From: Chrysochromulina tobinii | Taxonomy: Eukaryota > Haptophyta > Prymnesiales > Chrysochromulinaceae | Direction of reading: 5' to 3' | DNA length: 15,939 nucleotides | Assembly (NCBI GenBank): GCA_001275005.1 | Contig: JWZX01002760.1 | Coordinates: forward strand, 1 to 15,939 | Shown here: in pieces, positions 1-8,100 of the stretch | Position numbering within the stretch: the stretch's first letter is position 1 | How the letters are laid out: the number at the start of each line of letters is the position of its first letter | The notes under the pieces: generated by a model | The model's database searches: none | The model's input: the letters and a program-made list of their open reading frames with translations, nothing else | Told to the model about the DNA's origin: nothing | Translations under genes and position numbers: made by a program

Positions 1-363
1 TATAGGGCAGCGAGCACCGGAGATCACTCCGTGTGCTGGGAGAGACCGACCTCACTAGCGGAATTGAGTAGCCCGAGCGAGCGAGTACTCAGTACTTGTG
101 TTGACCGAGGGGAGCGGAGCCGTCCTTTGAGACGGCGGTGGAGTGAGCGTGGGGGGACCACGAAGAAACTGAACTGAACTGGACGGGAAAGTTAGTTGAG
201 CTGTTGAGGTTCCCTACCTCGACTACGGTGTATACGTGTACTCTCCTATAGCGCAAAACGAGGCGTACCAGAGCAACCATCGACCATCCGCGATCCCGGG
301 GCAACGCGCCCGCCCTGAGAACCCACCGCCTGAGCTGCGAGGCGCGTGCACAGGGCGCCACCA
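1..363. other. Intergenic / 3' flank of the TCTP gene
   Basis: No gene is supported here. Open frames in this stretch give low-complexity translations with no recognisable family. It presumably holds the 3' UTR of the minus-strand TCTP gene. Short repeats are visible, including AGTACT twice with one base between them near 84-97, and three copies of a 5-6 bp 'aactg' unit near 166-181. I see no tRNA or rRNA. Confidence 0.5.
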
Positions 364-999
364 TCACCTAGCTGCGTTTAACACCACACCGTCGGCCAGC
401 ACGTAGAAGTACGGCGTGAGCGGATCGTCGTCCGTGTAGTGCAGCACGATAAGTGGCCCTTGCGGTGCCTCGCTAGCACTCATCAGGAAGTCGAGCTCGT
501 CGAAGCCTTGCTGCAGCTTGCGCGCAAACGTGTGCGCACGCAGGAGCAGCTGGTCGGCACGGGCCTGCGCGCTGGACGCGGCGGCTACGCTCTCTTCGCC
601 GGTACCGCTACCGGCGCGCTCAATGTGCCGCTGTAGTGCGCCAACGTACCGCTGCCAATGCTTGACGAATCCTGGCTTGTCGAGATGCACACGGCGAAGA
701 CCAGCCCAGCGCACGATATCGATGACGCGCAACGGGAGCTCGCCGTCGGCCGGCAGCGTGAACGCCTCGATCGCCAGAGTGTTCAAGCCATCCTCCATGG
801 AGCCGCGCACTCGGTAGACAAGGCCATCCTCGACGAGCTCGTGGGGGTACGCGCTCGAGAAGAGCCGATCACCAGTGAGCACGCAGGTGTACTCGATCAG
901 CTGCAAGCCCTGACGCGCGGAGGGTATCGTTGCCCCGATACGCACGTCACGCGCGGCCTCCTCTAGTTCGGCTGCGCCAGGGTTGAAGAGCGTCGCCAT
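364..999 (-). CDS. Translationally controlled tumour protein (TCTP/Mss4-like fold) homologue with N-terminal extension
   Basis: TCTP is a small conserved cytosolic eukaryotic protein linked to growth control, calcium and tubulin binding, and translation elongation. The 211-aa product matches the family along its length. The start motif IEYTCVLTGDRLFSS corresponds to the family's first strand and 'D.lfSD' segment. DGLVYRVRG is the next strand pair. IDIVRWAGLRRVHLDKPGF and the helix after it match the 'VDIV...h.L' strand and helical hairpin. The tail VLHYTDDDPLTPYFYVLADG matches the C-terminal strands. From IEY to the stop is about 177 residues, close to the usual ~170. The usual initiator would lie at IEY, but here about 34 residues precede it (MATLFNPGAAELEEAARD...). 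I use the ATG at 999; an upstream GTG is unlikely in a eukaryote. The extension may be real, or a 45-nt segment bounded by GT and AG inside it could be an intron. The TCTP1 signature is weakly conserved. Confidence 0.85.
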   Translation of the reverse strand: MATLFNPGAAELEEAARDVRIGATIPSARQGLQLIEYTCVLTGDRLFSSAYPHELVEDGLVYRVRGSMEDGLNTLAIEAFTLPADGELPLRVIDIVRWAGLRRVHLDKPGFVKHWQRYVGALQRHIERAGSGTGEESVAAASSAQARADQLLLRAHTFARKLQQGFDELDFLMSASEAPQGPLIVLHYTDDDPLTPYFYVLADGVVLNAAR

Positions 1000-1190
1000 C
1001 GCGTTCTTCACCTACACACTTCGGGGCGCGCCAACACCGATGGGCCTATCGTTCTTCATCCAAGCGACCGTTCTTGTCGGACGAGAGCGTAAGTTTGGAG
1101 GTGTGAGCGTGAATCGGGGAAGAACCGTTGCTTACGCCACACTCACCCTCCTTCTGCGGCTCCGTTCGGCTGAACACGGCTCAGACGTCC
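1000..1190. other. Intergenic spacer between TCTP and LRR genes
   Basis: This 191-bp spacer separates the stop of the LRR gene from the start of the TCTP gene; both are on the minus strand. It must hold the LRR 3' UTR and the TCTP promoter. I see no clear TATA box. Confidence 0.4.
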
Positions 1191-2948
1191 TCAAAGTAAA
1201 AAGAGATTGGGGTGGTCGATATGGTAGGCGCGGACCTCGTCCTGGGTGGGATTCGCGTCCGGATAGCCCGCCAACGCGTTGAACGTCGCCCGAGGCGATG
1301 GGCTGCGGAAGATGGTTCCTGGGAGGACCACTGTGTCGCTTCCTTCGGCAGAGCTCACCGCATAGCTCATTGCCCCCCGGGCGTACGCGCAAACGTCGTG
1401 AGAGGTTAGATCTCGGATGTCAACGGGCACTGTCGCAGCCAGGTCGTTGGTAGTCAGCAGGTTGCCACGGAAGCGCAGCGTCGCCGCCGTCGATCGCAAC
1501 TGCGGTCGGTGGTAAGGGTGGTGCAATCCCCGCGGCCCATCGGTGTTGGAGCTCACGTCCTCAAATCGGTCCGTCCCAGGTACGAGCCGCCTGGTGCCGT
1601 GCAGCTCGTAACTGAACGCCCTGGAGCAGTCACCGCCGAGCTCAAGCGGGATGGAGCCCGATATCAGGTTGAATTCGAGCGAGAGCGTCGTGAGGTCGGC
1701 GCACAAGCCGAGCTGCGTGGGTAGCGTGCCGGTAAGCGAGGCTCTCTCGACGCGCATGTGCTGAAGGTTGCTGATCGCGCCTAGCTCTGTGGGGAGAGTG
1801 CCAGAGAGGCGCGTGTTGGAGAGCTGCAGCTGCTCGAGCTGCGGCGCGAGCCATGCCGGGAGCGAGCCGCTGAGCTGTGCGTTCCGGCTGGCAAGGAAGG
1901 TGCGCAGCTGGGTGCGTGCTCCCAGGCTCGGCGGGATGAAGCCGCTCAGCATATTGTCGCTGAGAATCAGATGGGTGAGGGACAGCGGCGGCGCATCCGG
2001 CGATGGCGGGGGTGGCGCGGGAGAGGCGCCAGTCCCAAAGGCAAAGGGCATGGGCTGGAGCCCAAGAACGCCGTCCATAGTGCCGGAGATCCGATTCGAG
2101 GAGAGGTCGAGATTCGTCAAGGCGAGGCGGCCCAACTGCGTCGGCAGGAAGCCGCTGATCGAGTTGTCGGGCAGCCGGAGGTCGGAGAGGTAGCTGAGGA
2201 GCCCGAGCTCACTCGGCAGCGTGCCCACGAGAGAAATGTTACGGAGCAGAAGGCCGATGACACGAGCGGCCGGAATCTGAGGCAGTCTGGGCGATTGCGG
2301 TGGTGGCGCCGCCGGCGGCGGCGTGGCAGGGGCGAAAATCTCGGCCGAGTCGACCGGAGCGAGTTCGACGATGGGCGCGGAGCACAAGACTCCTTGCCAC
2401 ACGCGCCCATCGCACGGGTAGCCGTTGAGCCAGTTGGCACGAGCGAGCCATGCAGCACCACCCATGGTCTCGTAGAATGTCGTGAGCACCGCCCTCTCTT
2501 CATCCCACTCAGCTGGTGGCGGTGGCGGCGGGTTGTTGGCCTGCAACGAGCGGTCGCGGTGCGTGTGCTGAACGTTTTCCTTCGCACGCGCACGAGCAAG
2601 GCGTTCTCGCTCTTGCAGCTGGGCCACAAGCTGGGCGTGCCTGTCAGTTCGATGATCATCGAGCCGCCTCCTCGATGCCTCCTCGAGCCGCGGTAACCTG
2701 GCCCAAAGCTCTTCGTTCGCGCGCGCTTCCAGATCCGCCTTCCCCTCGTTGATCGCTTCCGTCTGCGCCTGAAACCGGCGTGCTCGCTCCTCATGGCCGC
2801 CACGCGGAAAGCGAGCAAAGAACTCTGCGTTGACGGCCGCAAGGTGTGCCTCAAGCTCAACGTGGCCATGGTCATGCTGCCCAGCGGTGGGCGATAGCCG
2901 AAGCACACATAGAAGCAAGCGCATCGGAAGAAGCAGAGCAAAGTCCAT
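1191..2948 (-). CDS. Secreted plant-type leucine-rich-repeat protein with Pro-rich insertions
   Basis: The 585-aa product is probably exported. It starts MDFALLLPMRLLLCVLRLSPTAG, a hydrophobic signal peptide. The frame is open upstream as far as a TTG, but the ATG at 2948 places the signal peptide at the N-terminus. Residues ~30-135 form a highly charged Glu/Arg/Ala-rich, helix-prone segment. A Pro run follows, then an LRR N-terminal cap-like stretch (LTTFYETMGGAAWLARANW ... CDGRVWQGVLCS). About seven plant/ECM-type repeats (LxxLxLxxNxxSGxLPxxLG) cover residues ~225-460. Two Pro/Ser-rich inserts (APATPPPAAPPP, SPAPPPPSPDAPP) interrupt the solenoid. No C-terminal membrane helix or kinase domain is visible, so it is not a receptor kinase. 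A role in the extracellular matrix, adhesion or protein binding is inference. The next gene, encoding the GNAT-like protein, ends 128 bp upstream of the start. Confidence 0.85.
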   Translation of the reverse strand: MDFALLLPMRLLLCVLRLSPTAGQHDHGHVELEAHLAAVNAEFFARFPRGGHEERARRFQAQTEAINEGKADLEARANEELWARLPRLEEASRRRLDDHRTDRHAQLVAQLQERERLARARAKENVQHTHRDRSLQANNPPPPPPAEWDEERAVLTTFYETMGGAAWLARANWLNGYPCDGRVWQGVLCSAPIVELAPVDSAEIFAPATPPPAAPPPQSPRLPQIPAARVIGLLLRNISLVGTLPSELGLLSYLSDLRLPDNSISGFLPTQLGRLALTNLDLSSNRISGTMDGVLGLQPMPFAFGTGASPAPPPPSPDAPPLSLTHLILSDNMLSGFIPPSLGARTQLRTFLASRNAQLSGSLPAWLAPQLEQLQLSNTRLSGTLPTELGAISNLQHMRVERASLTGTLPTQLGLCADLTTLSLEFNLISGSIPLELGGDCSRAFSYELHGTRRLVPGTDRFEDVSSNTDGPRGLHHPYHRPQLRSTAATLRFRGNLLTTNDLAATVPVDIRDLTSHDVCAYARGAMSYAVSSAEGSDTVVLPGTIFRSPSPRATFNALAGYPDANPTQDEVRAYHIDHPNLFLL

Positions 2949-2987
2949 CAGGCCATGGCCCTCATAGTGAAGTTTCCTATTATTAGA

Positions 2988-2993
2988 CACGTG
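2988..2993. promoter_or_regulatory. CACGTG palindrome (G-box/E-box-like) upstream of the LRR gene
   Basis: A CACGTG hexamer lies 40 bp upstream of the LRR start codon in the short spacer to the next gene. CACGTG is the core of plant G-boxes and bHLH/bZIP sites. One hexamer can occur by chance, so its function is unproven. Confidence 0.25.
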
Positions 2994-3037
2994 ACGAGCC
3001 GTAGAATTCCGCAAAGACAAAACATTTTCGTAACGTT

Positions 3038-3057
3038 TGCATGCTCCATGGCATGCA
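3038..3057. repeat. Perfect inverted repeat, 7-bp arms
   Basis: TGCATGC and GCATGCA flank a 6-nt spacer (TCCATG). The repeat lies 20 bp past the stop of the GNAT-like gene and about 90 bp upstream of the LRR start. It could form a 3' UTR hairpin or be a pair of CATGCA (RY-like) sites. It is short, so chance is possible. Confidence 0.35.
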
Positions 3058-3076
3058 CGGCAGCACCTTTAATTTT

Positions 3077-4285
3077 TTAAAGAAACCCAAGGCTCCCATC
3101 GACAGCAGCACCGTGGTCGCGCGCAAGGAGCAGCACTCTCTCGCACTGAGTGCACTGCACCGTCTTCCTTTTTTCGAGCTCTTCCTCGGGCACTTGCACC
3201 CAGTCGGTGCCCTGCGGCGGAACGGCGCCCTTAGGCACGCGAACCAGGTGTGGCAAGTCGGCTGACGGGCACGTACGCCGGATGTAGACGTCCGTCATTT
3301 CGTAGTCGCCGCCATCGTCGGTCGGCGGACCCACCTCCGTGCAGTGCGACGTCTGGTCAAGCCAAGCCGCGTCGGCCGGACGGAACTGATTGACGGAACT
3401 GACGGCACTGACGGAACTGTCGGCCGGCGGCCGGCGCAGCCCACGCGCCGCCGGAGGCGCCGGCAGTGCTGAAGGCAGCGGCGGAGGCGGCTGTGGCTGC
3501 TGCGGACGCGGCTCCCTCCTTGAAGCTTTGGAGGCGTCAGGTTCGTCAGGTTCGTCAGGCTTGCCTGCCCAAGCTTTGGGGCGGCCGGCCTCGTCGTCCG
3601 CTGTGGCAGTCCGCCGCTCTGCTTGGGCTCCTTGGCCCATGGATGAGGACTCGTTGGCGCTCTCGGCCACCTCGTGCGCCGCCCCCTCCGTTTTCGAGGG
3701 TCGGCCGCGCTTCGTTTTGGGTGGAATGAGTGCTTCGGGCGCCGGAGCGGGCGCCGGGGCCGCCGCCACTCGCGAGAGCGGTTTGTGAATGATGTTGAGT
3801 TCGATGGGGTCGAGAACGGCGTTGAGAGTGTGAAGGTCGTCGCTTGGGACAAAACCGAAGCCGAGATCCGCCCACAGCTTCTTCGCCTCCACGTCGTTCT
3901 TGTTGACGCTCGCCACCACGCGGGTGGCCTTCGCGATGGATGCCATCGGGATGAGCAGCGCGCGAACGATCTCCCAGCGCGCCAGCTTCTCACCAGCTTC
4001 TCTCGAGCTGGCGACGCACAGCAGGCGGCAGTCGAGCGTAATGACGCCCCGCCGGCCGTGATCGATCTTTGAGAGCAGCATGCCGACGACGTTCCCAGAC
4101 GCGTCCGTGCTGCCACTCAGGTGCAGGTTCAGTTGCGGCAGCTCCTGGACGCGCTTCATTCGGAACTCCTTGAGCAGGTGGACGACGCACGGCAGGTGGT
4201 CGATGAGGTCGAGCGCGCGGCCCTTGTCGAGCGGTGCGACGACGAGCCCGGTGTCCGGGTCGGTGAACGGTGCGACCGCCTCCAT
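3077..4285 (-). CDS. GNAT-like acetyltransferase domain fused to AT-hook and C-terminal CxxC region
   Basis: The 402-aa product is read as a putative nuclear protein. Residues ~50-155 resemble the GNAT fold. A strand ends in RLLCVASSREAGEKLARWEI, where the acetyl-CoA loop R-x-x-G-x-G/A is degenerate (R-E-A-G-E-K). Then comes RVVASVNKNDVEAKKLWADLGF, a good match to the GNAT motif B pattern (N-x-x-A-x-x-LW/Y-x-x-LGF). KTKRGRPSK at 190-198 is a classic AT-hook for minor-groove DNA binding. A long Ala/Pro/Ser-rich low-complexity region follows, including a PDEPDEPDA repeat from three 9-bp units. The C-terminus has a Cys/Trp-containing part with VQCTQCERV (CxxC); whether it binds zinc is unclear. 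The ATG at 4285 has a Kozak-like gccATGG. Chromatin-linked acetylation is inference, and the damaged CoA loop could mean it is inactive. Confidence 0.65.
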   Translation of the reverse strand: MEAVAPFTDPDTGLVVAPLDKGRALDLIDHLPCVVHLLKEFRMKRVQELPQLNLHLSGSTDASGNVVGMLLSKIDHGRRGVITLDCRLLCVASSREAGEKLARWEIVRALLIPMASIAKATRVVASVNKNDVEAKKLWADLGFGFVPSDDLHTLNAVLDPIELNIIHKPLSRVAAAPAPAPAPEALIPPKTKRGRPSKTEGAAHEVAESANESSSMGQGAQAERRTATADDEAGRPKAWAGKPDEPDEPDASKASRREPRPQQPQPPPPLPSALPAPPAARGLRRPPADSSVSAVSSVNQFRPADAAWLDQTSHCTEVGPPTDDGGDYEMTDVYIRRTCPSADLPHLVRVPKGAVPPQGTDWVQVPEEELEKRKTVQCTQCERVLLLARDHGAAVDGSLGFL

Positions 4286-5103
4286 GGCGAGCGGGAGCGG
4301 GGTCGACGGCCGTGAAGAGCTGTGCGTGGGGCCCGTCCGCGATAGGCAACAAGTTTCGTCAGTCGCCCCACCACCCGCGCCCGGGCAGACCTTCAGTCAC
4401 AGGCTCAAAACACATGTTTGCAACCAACCCCCTTTCTTACCGGTACCCTTACATGTAGAGCACGAGAGCTGGGGCCGTCAGTTGCGGGAAGAGGACCTTG
4501 TCGGAGTTTCGTTAACCATTCGAAGTTGTCAACCAAATTCTGCATACAATTCCCAAACAGGTGTAGAGTTGGGCCCTTATTGATAATAACATGAAAAATT
4601 TAGTAGACCTCCAGACGAGACCTGGCTCCGCGGCCCCGGCCCCTTCTGGGTTACGAGTAGAAGTACGACCACGTAACTGTCTCGTACACAAGAGGGAAGT
4701 CGAGAGCGCGAGAGAAGAAGCTATAATGTATAAACCGCGTAAACTAACCTAACGTGGCCCGGGGGCCCCGACAGCCACACATCAGACGGTCGCCAGACAC
4801 TGGGCCCTGGGGTGCCTAACTGAGTACTAACTGACTAACTCTGGACACAATGTGGGCGGCCGCGCGCGACAGCGACTCAGCGAGACAGTCACGGTCAATC
4901 CGCCCGGCCGGCCGGCACGCGCCGTGTACCCTACAAAGATATAACAGTCAGCCTGCGCACGACCATAGCGCCTGCCCAGGCAGTAGGACCCCCCATGCAC
5001 GATCAGCCAACACCTCGATTCCAATCTCTTCCTACTCCTGCAGCTCCCTGGAGAGGCACGCGTGATCTCCGTCGTTCACAACTCGAGCTGGCATCATCAG
5101 ACA
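4286..5103. other. Intergenic: promoter side of the GNAT-like gene and 3' flank of the channel gene
   Basis: This 818-bp stretch lies between two minus-strand genes. Base composition drops toward AT near 4540-4600 (ttgataataacatgaaaaatttag) and then returns to GC-rich. The open frames show no recognisable family. No RNA gene or mobile element was seen. Confidence 0.5.
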
Positions 5104-8100
5104 TCACAATACCTCATGCCATGCGACTTCTGTAAGGGATGTTCCACTCGTATGTGTGATGACGCTCTCCCTGCTCGGCGCAACGACCTTGCCTTCGCCC
5201 GCAGATCGAGGAGGAGCCTGACCAGCGACTAGCGATACTGGTGCTGGAGCCAGTTCAGTGCCAACTTGGTCATGGATACTCACGGCAACATTGAAAGCAT
5301 TGCCACAGCCACTCACCATCTGTCGCCGCCGCATTCTCTTCGTTCTCTTCGTTCGCTCCTTGTCCGACGCTGAAAGAGGCACTTTGTTGGACGCGTGGTG
5401 CAGCTGCGACGAGTCTACAATGCTGCGGAGGTTTGCCTCGTCGATGCTACCGGCATTCGCGCGGAAGTAGTTGTGCTCGAGGATCCACACCAGAACATCC
5501 TGATACGCCACGAACGCTTCGTACTGCGGTATCTGGAGGGACAACGTCGGTCGCTGCCCATCGGTAGAGCGCTTCGGGATCGCCAGAGGTACACGAAGGC
5601 GCTCGAGCAGCTCGGGCAGCTCGGCGGCGAGGATGAAGCCACTCGCGGTCGGGTCACAGCTAGCCCAGACCCTGGTGAAGACCTCGACGTCAATCGGTGA
5701 CAAAAGGTTCTGCTTCAACCTGTGCAGTGCTGAGTAAGTCTCCAGGATTGAGGCGATGAGGATGTTGAGCAGTACCAGGGAGCCGAACAGGTGGCACGAG
5801 ATGAAGTATGGCACTGCCACAACGCTGCCGCAATCCCCCACTTCGTAGGAGCACATGCCGCTAAACCTTTCGTCGTCATTGAGGAGGCAATCGGCCATCA
5901 CTTTCGACCATCCATCCTCCGTGAGCACCTGGGAGACGATCAAGAGCGACGAGCCCAACGTCTGGAAGTTGCGCTCATTCGTAATCCCGCCATTCGCGCC
6001 CCCGCCCGCCTCGGGCCCCGCGAGGCGTGCAAAGAGCTGTCGACCCAGAATGGCATACACGTACATGAGAATGGAGATCAGCATGCCGATATTGAGAATC
6101 GAGGGGAGCATGTAGACGACGGTCAGGACGAGGTCGCGGAAGCGTCTGAACTTCCGGGGTACGCGCACGATGAGCAGGATGCGTAGGATTCGGAAGATAC
6201 GCATGATCATCGGATCCAAGAGCACATGGAGAGGAAACAGCAGAAAGAGCGAGGTGCACAAGAGGAAGAAGTCGAATCGGCACCACGGGTCAGTAAAGTA
6301 GAAGCGGGGGCCGAAGCCAATGATCTTGAGGACGGACTCGACGCAGTAAAAGGATGCAAAGATCTTGTTTGCGAATATCACATCCTCGCTGTCATCAAAT
6401 GTCATCAAGAGGACGTTGACGACGACGGTGAGAAGGATAAAGTTGTCGAAGTGGGGGGACGTAACCAGCAGGCTCACCGCCCGGCGCACGGGATGTTTCC
6501 CCAGGGCCACCCCTTTTTTGGGGGCGGCGTTCATCACGGCGCGGACTGTCTTTACCCATTGGTCCTGCTCGGGCGTCATGGTCGCAACGTGGTTATCCTC
6601 GCGATGCTGCCGGGCGAAGCTCTCGGCAATGACGCCAACGAACAGGTTTCGCACAAAGATGAAACCGAAAAAAATCCACGCGATCATGAAGAGCGCATTG
6701 GGCGAGAAATCGTCGCGCATCGGAGCGTGGCCCCTGCCGACCACACCCATGATCGAGAACATCTGGTCTCCCCAATGGTCGCCCGAGGACGTGACGTAGA
6801 GCATCAACATTGCCCGGCCGAAATCGTCAAAAGAGGCCATATCATTCGTCCACTGTCTAAATGGCCGCGCGGGGTCGCCACTATGGACGATACCTGCGCC
6901 GTCCGGAGTCTGCGCCGTCAGAAGTCGGCGAGGGACTTCCTGAGAGTGACTGCTGTTCTGCGAGTGATCGCCATCGCCGCCTAAGCACTCTGCCTTCGTC
7001 AATATGGAAGGGTCTGAGCAGTACGCGAGCTTGCCCATGAAGAGATCCATGCCGCAGACGGCGAAGACTAGGTGCAGGGCGAGAAAAATGCCAAAGATCT
7101 CGAGAATGGCGGGCATCACTTTGGCGAGAGAATTGATGATGCGCTTCATGCCTGCATGGCGTCGAATTAACCGAAGAGGCCGGAAAACCATCAAGATGCG
7201 AAGGGCACGGAGGGCGGGGGTGCTGCCTGGTGTGACTTCGTCAATCACGATGATCATGAGAATGATCGTGATGACAAAATCCAGGATGTTCCAAGGGGAA
7301 TGCAGGTACGATTCCTTGCCCGAGGAGAAAAAATCGCGTGGATTCCATATTGACATGTTGCCCGACACGAAGCCAAGGGCGACGGCCTTGATCATCATCT
7401 CCAAGAAGAAGAGGATTGCAACAACAATGTTGAAGATTTGCAGGTTGAGTGTGAGAGCTGACGTCGGGTCGTTCAGTGGCGAGTCCAGGGCCAGGCAGAT
7501 GGAGGAGACCAAGATCAACGCGTTCACCGTGCGATCAAACGCTGGCTTTGCGATGAGCGAGCGGCAGAAGCGACGGAACGGGTGTGCCGGCGGAAAGCAA
7601 AGGAGCGAAAAGTCGTGGGGCCACGGCTTCACAGCCGTCGTGCTCAACTCCATCGTGACTGGCTTCACTGCTATGTGCAGCTGCTCAGCCTCAGTAGCTG
7701 CACTCGCAAGTTGAACGCGTCGCCATGGACGTGACGCAGCGGCTGAGCCTTGAGCGGCCGATCCTTGGGTGGCCAACGCTCGTCGCTCGACCTCGGTGGC
7801 CGCTCGAGCGGCGGCGGCTTGAGCAGCCAGAGCTTTGCGGGCTTCTCTGCGGGCTCGTCGCTCCTCTCGTAGTTTCTTGGCTTTCTTGATCGCTTGCTCG
7901 GTGCTCGTGATGGAAAACTCGACGATGATGACAGAAATGAGGAAGTTGAGCAGCATGTACTTGCCGAGCACGACGACCCCGACGAAGAAGAATCCACACC
8001 CCAAGCCCACAGCTTCGGCAATCGGCTCCATTGCATGCACCCACTTGCCGGTAGACAGCATGAAGATGGTGATCATCGCCATGTACCAGTGGTCGAAATG

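Noticed and set aside
1971-2696. Long plus-strand frame antisense to the LRR gene
   Set aside because: The translation is Arg/Gly-rich without domains; the minus strand carries clear LRRs and a signal peptide.
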